Shown here: in pieces, positions 23,364-37,700 of the stretch
Numbering within the stretch: the first letter of the stretch is position 1
Layout: each line of letters begins with the position of its first letter
Assembly: GCA_029959195.1 (NCBI GenBank)
Contig: CP114118.1
Location: forward strand, 2,046,001-2,110,000
From: Dictyophora rubrovolvata
Taxonomy: Eukaryota > Basidiomycota > Agaricomycetes > Phallales > Phallaceae
DNA length: 64,000 nucleotides
Direction: 5' to 3'
The notes under the pieces: model-generated
Told to the model about the DNA's origin: nothing
Databases searched by the model: none
What the model saw: the letters and a program-made list of their open reading frames with translations, nothing else
Position numbers and translations under genes: made by a program

Positions 23364-25346
23364 ATGTCTGATACTTTCAAAGGTGAAGACGGTTTCTATA
23401 CGGCCACTCCACCAGGTATGATGGTATTGATCACATCAGGGATTGAATCTAATTTCTCCTTTTAGCTCCTGCTGCTGCTGGAGCTGTTAACGACTTGGCG
23501 AGTCGAATTGGAGAGTTGAAAACCGAAGGTAATGTCATCTAACAAAAGTCCGCTATAAACTAGTTTAATTGACTTGTTTGTTGTAGACCCGACATCATTA
23601 CAACAAACCGGGTTACAGAACTCTTCATACGATGTAATTGTAAGTACAATGTTGGTTTTCCTTCTAAGAAATCGGGTTGTTTTAGGTGCCAACGCGTTTT
23701 AGGTCACTTTGGCAGACCAACAAGCCGATCCAAATTCACCATTATTCAGTGTTAAATCTTTTGAAGAATTGGGACTGTATGTTCATTGTGCTTTGCTGTA
23801 AATTTTCATGCGGATTTTCTTTGTAGCCACCCGGATTTGTTGAAAGGCATCTACGGAATGGGTTTCAAAAAACCGTCTAAAATTCAGGAGAAAGCGCTAC
23901 CCTTGATGCTTCGAGACCCGTATGTTTTTTTTTGATTTGGACTTGATAGGGGACTTACGCTCCCCTCCATGTTGATCAGCCCTCAGAACATCATAGCTCA
24001 ATCGCAGTCCGGAACAGGGAAAACAGCCGCGTTCGTTTTAACAATGTTAAGCCGTGTTGATTTTTCAAAAAACTCTCCCCAAGTGCGCATGCTTCTTGTT
24101 CTTTTCTGCTGCACTTTCTCTGATTCTGATTCATTTTCAAGGCGCTATGTGTTGCGCCTACGCGCGAGCTTGCTAGACAAATCATGTCTGTTGTGGTGGA
24201 GATGGGTAAACATACACCTGTTCAAACCGCCTATGCCATCAAAGATGCACCTTCAAAGGATACAAAAGTAACACAGCACATTGTAGTCGGGACTCCAGGC
24301 ACGATAGCAGGGATGTTGAAGAAACACCAATTTGATCCCGCTTCTTTGAAGGTGTTTGTCCTGGACGAAGCAGATCACATGCTGGATGCGCAGGGTCTCG
24401 GAGATTATACAATTCGGATCAAAAAGTACGTCTGCACCTCTTTCAAAATGATGCTCAAAAAGTCTTAGCCAATATGGTTGGCAGCTTAATACCTAAAACT
24501 GTTCAAACGTTACTATTTTCCGCTACCTTTCCCGACACCGTTCGCGTATTTGCTTCGAAATTTGCCCCGAACGCAAATCAAATCGCTCTTAAAAAGGAAG
24601 AGCTTTCTGTTGAGGGTATCAAACAATTTTATCTCGATTGTAGAAGCGAAGGACATAAATATGAAATCCTGGTCGAGCTTTATGGGCTCTTAACGATAGG
24701 ACAGAGCATTATCTTCTGCAAGGTTTGCATCATAATTTGATTATTCACCTGTTCGCCCTGAGCAAATTCTGTAGCGCCGAGACACTGCGGATCAGATTGC
24801 TGCTCGTATGACAGCGGAAGGCCACCACGTCACATCGCTCCATGGCGCAAAGGATGCCTCGGAGCGTGATCGAATTATAGATGATTTTCGGGAGGGAAAG
24901 TCGAAAGTTCTGATTACCACCAATGTTGTTGCCCGTGGCATCGATATCCTGCAAGTCAATATGGTGGTTAATTATGATATGCCTTTAACTGGCGATCATA
25001 AGCCGGACGCTGAGACATACTTACATCGAATAGGTTCGTTAGATCAAAACTGAAATTTCTCGAAAACTCTCCCTGACATGATATTTTCTTCGCAAGGCCG
25101 AACAGGGCGGTTTGGTCGGAAAGGAATTTCAGTGAATTTCGTCCATGACAAACAGTCTTGGAATGAAATGGAGGCCATTGAGCAGGTTTTGGGAATCAAG
25201 ATTGATCGCATAGCTACGGATAATCTCGACCAGATGGAACGGGTATGTACATTAACTATCTCTCTCGCGTCATTGCCGGCTTATAAACCCCTAACTGTGG
25301 CTAGGATTTGAAAAAGATACTAAAGGAAGACAAAACCGAAAAATAA
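23364..25346 (+). CDS. DBP5: ATP-dependent RNA helicase Dbp5 (mRNA export)
   Basis: DEAD-box ATPase that strips export factors from mRNA at the cytoplasmic face of the nuclear pore. Start [13 protein letters not shown]; about ten exons. Motifs in order: Q-motif region [14 protein letters not shown], motif [14 protein letters not shown], Ia APTRELARQ, Ib GTPG, motif [11 protein letters not shown], motif [25 protein letters not shown], motif [11 protein letters not shown], motif [15 protein letters not shown]. The spacer ASSLKVF-type text and the insert [19 protein letters not shown] are Dbp5 hallmarks, separating it from eIF4A. Ends [12 protein letters not shown]. About 480 residues, normal. 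Confidence 0.93.
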
Positions 25347-25794
25347 ATGTATTTTCTTTCTCATCCATCTTTATACATTGCTTGTACATCAATTTCCGAG
25401 TTTGCAAAATGTGCCATTGCCACTGGCAAAGTATTATATGAGCGTGATGGGGAGCGCCCGATTTGACATCGCGGAAGTAAAATTTTGCTTCCCCAGCCCC
25501 AAGGAAAGGGTTTAAGCGGACAGTTAAAAAAGTAAAGCTTCGCGCTATCATACACTTCCAAGGCCACACCTTCCTCCCTAACATTCTTGCTCCTCGATCT
25601 TTTTTTTATTACTTTAGACAGGGAGGTAAGTCGCGTTGATTGTCTGGTTTTTACATACGCGTCCATTCTCTCTTACGCCGTTACCATTCTTCCAGCTGCT
25701 AAAATAACAAGCACTGGCCGCTATTTTGGATTAAACTTGCACACGACGACTTACGTAGTAGACACATAATATTTTTTCTTCTTTTTGAGATCTC
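25347..25794. other. Intergenic region upstream of FAS
   Basis: About 450 bp holding the 3' end of the DBP5 transcript and the FAS promoter. Pyrimidine-rich tracts precede the FAS ATG. No further gene seen. Confidence 0.45.
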
Positions 25795-28700
25795 ATGGAA
25801 TATCTCAATGGGACTGCACATCCTGGGGACGTGGATGCTAAACGACCTTTGGTTTTCCAGATTGGAAAGATCAGGGTGAGTGTCCCAGTTACACCCGAAT
25901 TTTTTTTTTTTTTGAGGCTCACTGCTATCGACCTTAAGGTACCTATACCTGTATCAAACAAGCCAGATGAATGGGCTGCTGCAGATACATTACGCGAAGA
26001 ATTCCTGCACACGACTGACATCCAGCAAACTGTTGGGATGGAAGAAGAGCTCGACGGCGACTCACAGGCGCAAGTCGAACTCGTCGCTAAACTTCTAGCT
26101 TTCACTGCCATCAAAATCGAATCGAATGCCATACCCAATTGTGTCGTTATCCTTGCGGATTTTTTCCGTTACTTCACAAACGCGTATTTGGCGACTGTCG
26201 ATGTACACACACTGGCCTCGGCTTATGATGCTACTGTGCGCAAGGATGTGCTGACCGGTTATTATCTCGCCTTGTCCACTTTGGAATCTCTTCAAGTACC
26301 CGATATCCCTCGACCTCCACCTTCGGCTTTATTGGATGCTGTCGCGTCATCCAAAGCGTCATTATATGCGCTATTCGGAGGACAAGGAACGAATGCAGTT
26401 TATTTCGAAGAATTGCAAGCCCTTTATGACACCTATAAACCATATGTTCATTCCTTCTTAAAGACTATCACCAATGAAGTCCTCGTTCCCTTAGCCGCTA
26501 AGGCAGAGAAGGACGGTTTTGGATTTTACCGATACGGCCTTGACGTTTTATCTTGGCTTACTGAATCAATTCCTCGTCCTTCTTTGGATTACCTTGCCTC
26601 CGTCCCGATATCATTCCCAGTAATGGGTGTCACTCAACTTATGCAATACTTAATATCTGTCCGGGTTTCAAATAAGTCCATTAGTGAATTCAGAAAACAC
26701 GTAGCGGGTGCTACTGGGCATTCTCAGGGACTTGTATCCGCTGCTGTCATCTCGGTTTCTAGCACTTCAGAGGAATTTGTCCAGAATTCCATCAAAGCCA
26801 CTAGATGGTTGTTTTATATGGGATTGCGAGGTCAAGAAGCGTTCCCGAGTGTCGCGATCGATCAAGCGATAGCTCTCGATTCGAATGAGGGTGGTGAGGG
26901 GCATCCTACGCCTATGCTGTCCATAAACGGACTGGGGATCAAGGAGCTCGAGAAATACATTTCCAAGACCAATGCTCATTTACCAGCGAATTCAAAGCTT
27001 TATGTTTCTCTTCATAATGGCGTCAAGGCTTTCGTTGTTACGGGACCTCCTGCCGCCTTATATGGTTTGGTTGTCAGCTTGCGCAAAGTCCGCGCCCAAC
27101 AAGGTTTGGATCAAAGCAAAGTCCCGTTCTCTCAACGGAAGCCCGTATTCTCTATGCGGTTTTTAATGGTCAATGTTCCTTATCATAGCCCTTACCTCCA
27201 GGGTGCAACCGACAAAGTAATCGCCGATCTTGGTGGAGAAGAACTTTGGATGCCTGAGCAATTGACTATTCCTGTTTATCATACCGAAAATGGTAAGTCC
27301 CCCTCTCCCCCCTCCATTCCGCACAATACAGTCTTTCATGTGTTTTTTTAGGTTCGGATTTACGTTCGATCACTGGGTCGCTCACGCGCTCCTTGTGCGA
27401 TCAGATCCTCATCCAACCCATTCATTGGGACAAAGCTACCGATTTCCCGCCAACTGCTACTCATGCAGTTGATTTCGGGCCAGGAGGAACGAGTGGTATC
27501 GGTACTCTGACAAGTCGCTCTTTGCAAGGTCGAGGTGTCAGAGTCATTATTATTGGGCAGAAGGGCAAAGACAGTGCCGAATTGTATAGGACCCAAACTG
27601 TGACCTATGAAGATCGTTGGGAGAAGAAGTTTGCTCCGCGGTTGGTGAAGACTAGGTACGCCCCCTTTTAACATTATACGTGCTAGTTATTCATATTTTT
27701 TTCTCAGTGATGGAAAAATCCACATCGATACACCCTTTTCCCGTATTTTGTCCAAACCTCCCATTATGGTCGCTGGGATGACGCCGTCAACTGTTAAGGC
27801 TGGCTTCGTCAGTGCCATCCTCGACGCTGGATATCATGTTGAGCTCGCTGGTGGGGGCCATTACAATGCTGCGGCTCTTCGCTCCAAGATCGCAGAAATT
27901 CAGAAGGCCATCCCCCCAGGTGTTGGATTAACGCTCAATTCTTTATACATCAACCCAAGGCAATTTAGTTTCCAGCTACCCTTGTGGCAAGACATGCGTC
28001 GTGAAGGTTTACCTATCGAGGGCTTTTGTGTCGCTGCTGGTATACCTACCACGGAGAAGGCTGCTGAAATCATATCAGGGCTAGCTCAAGCTGGTATTAA
28101 GCATGTTTCCTTTAAACCAGGCTCTGTGGATGGCATTCGTCAGGTTGTTAACATCGCCACTGCTAATCCGGACTTCCCTATTATTCTGCAATGGACCGGC
28201 GGGCGTGCGGGGGGGCATCACTCTTGCGAAGATTTCCATCAGCCAATTCTTGCCACCTATGCCGCTATTCGTCGACAACCTAACATCGCATTAGTGGCAG
28301 GATCTGGGTTTGGTGGTGCCGACGACTTTTACCCGTATTTGACTGGAGAGTGGTCTGTGAAGCGTTACGGCGTTCAGGCGATGCCGTTCGATGGTCTACT
28401 CTTCGCTAGCCGTGTCATGGTGGCGAAGGAAGCTCATACCAGCTCCTCGGTCAAGGATTTAATCGTTGCCGCCCCTGGTATTGACGACGCTGACTGGGAA
28501 GGAACCTATCAGAAAGAAACTGGTGGCATTTTGACTGTTCGCTCCGAGTTAGGAGAGCCTATACACAAAATCGCTACTCGTGCTGTCAAGCTTTGGAAAG
28601 AGTTTGATGACACTGTCTTTGCTCTCCCTAAAGAGAAACGTGCGGATTGGCTTCAGCAACGACGGGAATATGTCATCTCCAAGCTCAACAAGGACTTCTC

Positions 28701-31700
28701 AAAGCCCTGGTTTGCCCAGAAGAAAGATGGGACGGTTGTATATAACCTAGGTGATATGACCTACGAAGAGGTCACCTTACGTATGGTCCGGTTGATGTAT
28801 GTCGCTCACCAATCTCGATGGATTGATATCTCTCTACGAAACCTTTTGGGCGACTGGTTGCGACGCATCGAAGAACGCTTTGCTGGTGTTGGCAAGGTCC
28901 CCAAAACGTCGATTTTGCAGTCTTATAATTCCTTGAATGAACCCCAAGCCGTTTTAGAACCCTTTTTCAGCACGTACTCACAAGCCACCGAGCAGCTACT
29001 GAGTAGTGAAGACATAGCGTATTTCCTGGCCATTAGTCAACGCCCCGGTCAAAAACCCGCACCTTTTATTCCTATACTCAACGCTGACTTTGAAGTTTGG
29101 TTTAAGAAGGTGGGTAGTTGTTGCTTATCGTGTATATTGATTGCTCCCTGACACATTACGCTGTAGGATTCTCTTTGGGCTGCTGAAGATATTGAGGCTG
29201 TCTTCGATCAGGACCCTCAACGTGTTTGTATCTTGCAGGGACCCGTTGCTGCTAAACATGCCACGAAGAAAGATGAGCCCATTGGGGAACTCTTAGGAAA
29301 TGTAGAGTCTTCGTTGGTAGCGAAGATTCTGGAGCAGTATTATAACAATGATCCCAGCAAGGTCCCCGTTGTAGATTTCCTTGATCACACCCCAAACGAC
29401 ACTTCTGTTGAATCCATGGAAAATGTTGAAGTAATATCGGAAACGACTTCGAAGACATATAATGTCACCAGTACATTACCGGATGCCTCAGCATGGCTGC
29501 ATCTGTTGTCAGGGCCTTCGCCCAGTTGGCTTCGAGCTTTCCTAATTTCACCGGTTATCATTCAAGGGACTTCTTATGTCGATAACCCAATACGTCGTAT
29601 ATTTACCCCACGGGTTAATCAATCAGTCGTCATTAAATATGAAAATCAGCGTCCATCTTCTGTGGTTGTATTCGGTGGTGCTCGCTCCTATGGGTCACAC
29701 AAACCTGGCTTCAAATCTATGGAATTGAGCTATGATACGCTTACCAGGCGGATCAGTCTCACTATGTATGAGGATCGTCAAGACGTAATCATCCCCCTAA
29801 GCCTCGAATTTCAATACCGGCCCGATCAAGGCTTTGCCCTGATTCATGAATTAGTTGAAAATCGTAATCGACGGGTCAAGGGTTTCTACTGGAACTTGTG
29901 GTTCGAAGATGGTGCTCAACTTCCCCAGGTCGATATTCGGGCTACCTATACTTCCCCTGAAACCGTTATCGATGTCCAAACCGTGGAGAAATTCTGCTCT
30001 GTGGTAGAGAACCATAACGAGTCCTTTTCGTCAATTCGTCAGGCTGTCGTACAGGCCCCGATGGATTTCGCGATCGTTGTCGGATGGCGGGTAAGATTGT
30101 TTCTCGTTATCTATCTTCGTATGCATTATTCAAGATTTCTTAGGCCATTATGCAAGCTATATTCCCTGACATAATTGATGGTGATCTCCTTCGTTTAGTT
30201 CACCTTTCAAACGCTTTTCGAATGGTGCCCGGAGCCCGTTTACTACAAGTAGGGGACGTCTGCCAATCTAAAGCCCGCATAGTCGCCGTTACGAATACCG
30301 ATAGCGGTAAAGTAGTGAACGTCAAGGGAACCGTTTTCCGTAATGGTGAACCGGTCATTGAGGTCACTTCCGCCTTCCTTTATCGTGGGCGGTTCATAGA
30401 CTTCCCCAACACTTTCGAAACCGTCGAAGAGAGCGATTATGCTGTCGATCTGCCCACTGCCACGGATGTCGGTATTTTGCAATCGAAAGAGTGGTTCCAA
30501 TGGGACGATAGTAGCAAACCTCTCTTACCCGGCACCACTCTTATCTTCAAAACTCAATCTGAATACACTTACAAGGATAAGAAGGTGTTTGCTGCCATTA
30601 ATGTTGATGGTGCAGCATATATCAGAACCCATATGAAACAGCTTGTCAAGGTTGCCACCGTTGCGAATGTCACCGAAAACGCCAACGGTAATGCGGTTCT
30701 AGGATATCTGAAGCGTCACGGAAGAACCCTTGGAGACGCTGTAATGTTTGAGAATGGCGGATATACATTGACATTGTCTCAGCATCCTTCTGTCATAATC
30801 GCTCCACTTACGAATGAACCGTATTCAGAGATCTCTGGAGATTTCAATCCAATTCACGTTAATCCGTACTTCGCCGATTATGCAGGTTTACCTGGTACCA
30901 TTACACACGGGCTTTGGACCAGCGCTGCTACCCGTAAATATATCGAGAGTACCGTGGCTCGCGGTCGTCCCGACCGCGTCCTATCGTGAGTAGATTCCTC
31001 TATACCCTCTTCAATATATCCTTATTTATTGACAGGTATGATGTTTCCTTCGTGGGTATGGTGCTTCCCGGAGACCAACTGGAAGTCAAGTTGAAGCATA
31101 TTGGAATGAAGGACGGAAATCTCGTAATTCGGATTGAGACGGTCAATGATCGTGGTGACAAAGTGATTGAAGGTGCTGCCGAAGTGGCTCAGCCTACCAC
31201 TGCCTATGTCTTTACGGGACAAGGTTCTCAAGAACCCGGAATGGGAATGGATCTCTATAACAGCTCACCCGCAGCTCGAGAGGTCTGGGACACTGCGGAC
31301 GATCATTTGCGAACGGTATACGGTTTCTCAATTATAGATATCGTGAAGAACAATCCAAAAAGCAAAACAATTCACTTTGGAGGCTTTAAAGGACAAGAAA
31401 TACGCCAGAGGTATATGGAAATGTCGTATGACGCGATGGATAAGGACTCAAACGTGAAAACCCTCCCCTTGTTCGCCGACATTGATATTCGCACTCCAGC
31501 TTACACATTCTCCCACCCTAATGGGCTGCTTTTCGCCACCCAATTCGCTCAAATTGCTCTTGTCGTTACCGAAAAAGCGGCCTTCGAAGACATGAGGTCT
31601 CACGGTTTGGTCCCTCCAAACTGTGCCTTTGCTGGACATTCTCTCGGAGAATATTCAGCTTTAGCTTCCATAGCAGGTGTTTTACCAATTGCATCACTCG

Positions 31701-34700
31701 TGGATATCGTATTTTATCGTGGTATCACCATGCAACGAGCTGTCGAGCGAGACTCTCAGAATCGCTCCAACTATGCTATGTGTGCTGTCAATCCGAGTCG
31801 AGTCTCTAAGACTTTCAATGATGCGGCACTCCGTGAAGTTGTTGATTGCATCACCACGAAAGGTAACATTTTGTTAGAGATCGTCAATTTCAATGTTGAA
31901 GTATGTTTATTATTTTTTTGTAATATCTGAAAATACCTTTGTTCATTTAATTGTTTTTAGGGCCAACAATATGTCTGCGCGGGTGAATTGGTTGCTCTGC
32001 AGTGTCTGACGAATGTTTTGAATTACTTAAAGGTCGAAAAGGTTGACATCGCGAAGGTACGTTATTGGTCGCACTGAAACGGGGCAACGGTCTAAACTTT
32101 AAACATGCACAGCTCACCGAAAAATTCTCGGTCGATAAGGTTCGAGAAATGCTTGTGGATATTGTCGATGAATGTCTTCGTCGTGCCTTGGAACAGCAAA
32201 AAGCTGAAGAGTACATTCATTTAGAGCGAGGATATGCTACCATCCCCTTGCCTGGTATAGACGTTCCTTTCCACTCAAGGTATCTTTGGGCCGGTGTTAT
32301 GCCTTTCAGAGCTTGTGCGTCGTTTTTTCTGGTTGTGCATCGTCTGATTCGCTGAGTTTTCACTTGTTTTAGATCTATCGAAGAAGGTCAATCCATCGCA
32401 GCTAGATCCGGATACGCTCGTCGGCAAATATATTCCCAACCTTACCGCAGAGCCCTTCGAAGTCTCTCGTGAATACGCTCAACGGGTCTATGATCAAACA
32501 TCGTCCCCGCGACTGGATAAAGTCTTGCGCCATTGGGACCGAGATAGTTGGGGCAACCCCGAGCAGCGTCAGAAGCTGGCTTATATCATTCTTGTCGAAC
32601 TGCTCTCCTATCAATTTGCATCTGCCGTCCGATGGATTGAAACACAAGACCGGCTCTTCACGCAATTCCACTTTGAAAGACTCATTGAACTGGGACCTGG
32701 GCCAACTTTAACTGGTATGGCTACTCGCACGTGGAAAGCCAAATATGAAGCTGCTGACGATGCATTGGGTCGAACTCGTGTCATCTATTGTCATGCCAAG
32801 AATACGAAAGATATTTATTATCAGTATGAGGATCAACCTGAAGCTGTTGAAGCCATGGCAGACGCTCCTGAAGATGCCTCCCCCTCCGCCCCTGTACCTG
32901 TGTCTGTCGCTCCAATGCATGTACCGACCCAAACAACCGCCGTCGCTATTCCTGATGAGCCCCTCAAGGCGAGCGATACACTGCGGTTCATCATTGCGCA
33001 AAAGCTCAAGAAAAAGGTGGAAGAAATCCCAATGTCCAAAAGTATCAAAGATCTTGTTGGCGGAAAATCCACTTTGCAAAACGAGATCCTGGGCGATTTA
33101 CAGCTCGAGTTCACGTCCGCTCCCGAGAAAGGTGAAGAGATGTCTCTCGAAGAACTGGGAACGTCTTTGAATGCTGGTTATTCGGGAACCCCTGGAAAGC
33201 ACACGTCTGGGCTCATATCTCGCATGGTTGGCGCGAAAATGCCAGGTGGCTTCAACATTTCGTCCATCAGGAGTCACTTGTCCAAAACATGGGGTCTCGG
33301 TCCTATGAGATCAGATGGTCTTTTACTTTTCAGCTTGCCATCTGAGCCAGTAAAGCGTCTCAGCTCTGAGCAAGAGGCGAAAACCTGGTTAGACTCGATA
33401 GCCAGTGCTTACGCTCAGTTCAGTGGTATATCCCTCTCCACCAGTGGTTCCAGCGGTGGGGGTGCAAGTGGGAGCTCAGGGGCTGTGATGAACAGTGAAG
33501 AGTTTCTGAAATTCCGTGACGATCAGCATAGTTTTGCAGCCCAACAAATTGAAGTTTACATGCGATATCTTGGAAAAGATTCTCGTTCTGGCGAAGGAGC
33601 GCACGATCTTGCGAAGACGCAGCTTTTGGAGCTTCAAAATAAACTGGACCGTATAACTCGAGAGCATGGCGACGTGTATATTGATGGTGTTCAGCCAATG
33701 TTCGAGCCCTTGAAGGCCCGTCATTTCGATTCTTCGTGGAACTGGGTTCGTCAGGACGCATTGATAATGTGGTACGATATCATCCATGGTCGTTTAACAA
33801 CTGTCGATCGTGAGATTACTGCTCGATGCATATCCATTATGAATCGCGCCGATCCAGTTCTTTTGGAATACATGCAATATCATATCGATACGTGCGATCC
33901 CAACCGCGGCGAAACGTACAGATTGGCGAAAGAGTTCGGTCAGCAACTCATCGACAATTGTCGCGAAGCTTTAGGTCAGCCCCCATGCTACAAAGATGGT
34001 ATTTCTTTCGTTTTTTTACTGAATATATACGGAAGATACTAAAATAAATAAACTAATCAGTTACGTTCCCAACGGCTCCAAAAACGGAAGTAACTCCTAG
34101 TGGAGACGTAGTTTATTCGGAAGTTATGCGTGAAAACGTGCGGAAGCTCGAGGCCTACGTCGAGGAGATGGCAAGCGGTGGCGACATAACTGGTGCCATC
34201 AATATTCAGAAGGTCCAGGACGATGTTCTGAAACTTTGGAACGTTGTCAAGTCTCAACCTGGGATTAGTCAAGAGCAGAAAGGCAAGATAAAGGCGCTTT
34301 ATGAAGGAGTAGTTCGTTCTTTGCGTAAAGGCCCCGAGCCTCGCCATCGCGTTGGTGCTCGCAATCGACGCTCGTCTTCCCAATTCCTTCGACCCCAAAT
34401 CACAACCGGATCGACTTCACTCCCTGCTGACAAAATACCTCTCCTTCATTTGAAGAGACGAGTTGGGAATCAATGGGAATACAGTAGCAATTTGACGAGC
34501 GTTTATTTAGATGTTTTAACCGAGATTGCCACTTCGGGCACTACTTTCAAGGACAAGAACGCACTCTTAACTGGTGTCGGCAAAGGTTCCATTGGTGTCG
34601 AAGTTTTGAAAGGTCTTTTATCTGGTGGTGCCCATGTTGTCGTCACTACCTCGCGCTACAGTCGTAGCACTGTAGAGTACTATCAAGATATCTACCAGAA

Positions 34701-37700
34701 GTTTGGTGCTCGTGGATCGGCCTTAACCGTGGTACCCTTCAATCAAGGATCCAAGCAAGATGTGGAAGCACTTGTGGATTATATCTATGCAACGCTAAGC
34801 CTTGACTTGGACTACATCTTGCCTTTCGCCGCAGTTCCCGAGAATGGACGTGAAATCGATGGTCTCGACGATAAATCCGAGTTAGCGCATCGTATAATGC
34901 TGGTCAATCTTTTACGGTTACTGGGTGCGGTCAAAACCAAGAAAGCTAGCAGGCAGTTTGTCACTCGGCCGACCCAAGTCATTCTGCCCTTGTCCCCTAA
35001 TCACGGATTATTTGGTTCTGACGGTCTATATTCTGAATCGAAGATTTCTCTCGAGACCTTGTTCAATCGTTGGAATTCGGAGAGCTGGGGTGAATATCTT
35101 TGCTTAGCAGGCGCTGTCATTGGGTTCGTGGTCCCCTACTTAATAGTTTGAAAAATACTGACGATCCATAGCTGGACTCGTGGTACTGGTGTTATGGTCC
35201 AGACCAATGTTATCGCTCAGCAAGTAGAATCGCACGGTGTTCGTACATTTTCGGCGAAAGAGATGGCCTTCAATCTTTTAGGCCTCATGCATCCGCTTTT
35301 ATTCAGTATAACCCAGGTCGAACCAATTTGGGCTGACCTTAATGGAGGAATGGATCGCCTACCCGATTTGGCGGACATAACCAGACGAATTCGTACTTCT
35401 ATCAATCAACAAGCTGATCTCCGCCGTGCAATAACCCGGGATAATGCTGCTGACTTCAAGATCGTGCACAGTGCCGACGAAGAACGTGTCTTACAAAGCG
35501 TCTCTGTTACTCCTAGAGCTAATTTCAAGTTTGAATTCCCTCATTTGGACAACAAAGATGCTCTCGAGCAACTATCACAGCTTCGTGGCCTTATTGATTT
35601 GGAACAGGTCATTGTGCTCACGGGCTTTGCTGAGGTCGGGCCTTGGGGTAGTTCTCGTACTCGCTGGGAAATGGAAGCCAGAGGTGAATTCACTATCGAA
35701 GGCTGCATTGAAATGGCCTGGATGATGGGGTACATCAAGCATTTCGATGGAAAATTAAAAGATGGCGCGTTATATGTCGGCTGGGTTGACGCCAAGTCGG
35801 GAGATCCTGTCGATGACAAGGACATCAAAGGCAAATACGAACAGGAAATTTTGGCCCATTCAGGCGTTCGTCTGATCGGTTAGTATCCTTCTAACTCTTG
35901 TATGCTATATTTACCCAGTTTTTGTTTCTTATTACAGAACCGGAAATCAACAACGAATACGATCCTGAGAGAAAAGTCTTCTATCAAGAAATTGAACTAA
36001 CGCATGATTTGGAGCCTATTGAGGTCGCCGAAGCCGATGCTAATAAGTTTAAGCTACAACACGGGGACAGATGCGATATTTGGACAGTAGAAGGTCAACA
36101 ATCCTTTGTCAAGTTCAAAAAAGGTGCCATTATCAAAGTGCCAAAAGCCTTCCGCTTTAGCACTTTGGTTGCGGGTCAACTTCCAACTGGTTGGTATGCG
36201 GGTCGTTATGGTATTCCCGAGGACATTGTTGCACAGACGGACCGAACCGCACTCTGGGCTTTAGTTTGTGCGGCTGAAGCCTTAAACATGTCTGGAATTA
36301 CCGACCCATACGAGCTTTATAAATACGTCCACCCATCTGAAGTGGGATCGAGTATTGGTAGTGGAATGGGTGGTATGACCAGTCTTCAAGCGATGTTTAT
36401 TGACCGTCGAGAAGAGCTAGAGGTTCAGAATGATGTCCTCCAAGAAACGTAAGCAGAGATCCCGATTTTATTTAACGTATGGCTTATTTTCTGTAGGTTC
36501 ATCAATACCGTCGCTGGATGGGTGAATATGCTTTTATTATCTTCCTCCGGTCCGATCAAGATTCCTGTTGGAGCCTGGTTTGTATTTTTTTTTCACAGAT
36601 TGAACTTTTTGTTTACTTATAAAATTGCAGCGCTACTGCACTGCAGTCTTTGGATATTGCTTGTGATACAATCCTTAGTGGAAAGGCCAAAGTGATGTTA
36701 GCTGGAGGTTTCGATGACTTCAGCGAGGAAGGATCGTTTGAGTTTGCGAACATGAAAGCTACAAGTAATTCACTTAAAGAGTTTGCTGCTGGAAGAGAGC
36801 CTACAGAGTTTTCCAGACCGACCACCAGTACTCGAGCAGGGGTAAATCAATTTTTTTCATTTCAAAAACCTCAAATTGAATCACATCCTAGTTTATGGAA
36901 AGTCAAGGCTGTGGTGTTCAGGTCGTGATGAATGCCAAGTTGGCTATTGAGTTAGGTCTTCCTATTCGTGCAGTGTTAGCCTACACTTCAACTTCAACGT
37001 GAGTGCTACACAACGTTTTGCGTCGCGTTCCATTAAACCTCTTGTACAGCGATAAAGCTGGACGATCCGTACCCGCACCTGGCAAAGGAGTCCTGACAAT
37101 CGGACGTCAAGCCTCGGAAGCCGTTTCTCCCTCGATACTTGATATTCAATATCGCTCTAGACAACTAGCCTTCCGTCGCAAACAGATCTCGGATTGGATG
37201 GCAAATGAACATGAAATATTGAAAGAGGAAGTAACTCTACTTAAACAGAAAGGTCAAGAGCCTGACGAGGGCTATATCGCTTCACGGCAAGCAGATCTCG
37301 AGAATGAAGCTCGTCGTCAAGAAAAGCAAGCCCAAGCGACGTATGGCTTATTACGAGATGCTGATAGTCGAATTGCTCCTCTGCGTCGTGCGTTGGCAGT
37401 GTGGGGTCTCAAGGCAGATGATCTGGGTACGTGAATGTTTTGAAGTTGCCAAAAAGCTATCTGACAATTTCATTGTCAGGCGTCATTTCAATTCATGGCA
37501 CCAGTACTATGGCTAATGTATGTTTATACATGTTTTGTCGAATATGAAAATTGACCGTACTTGCAGGAAGCGAACGAGACTCATGTTTATAACGATATAT
37601 TCACCAATATCGGTCGCACTCGCGGCAATGCCATTCCTGCCATGGCACAAAAGAGTCTCACAGGTCACGCTAAGGGTGGATCAGCGGCATGGCAAATGAT

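Noticed and set aside
25731-26138. 135-codon frame on the minus strand over the FAS start
   Set aside because: Antisense shadow of the conserved FAS N-terminus; no family resemblance.
32708-33114. Long minus-strand frames opposite the FAS MPT-ACP linker
   Set aside because: Explained by codon bias of the Pro/Ala-rich linker on the other strand.
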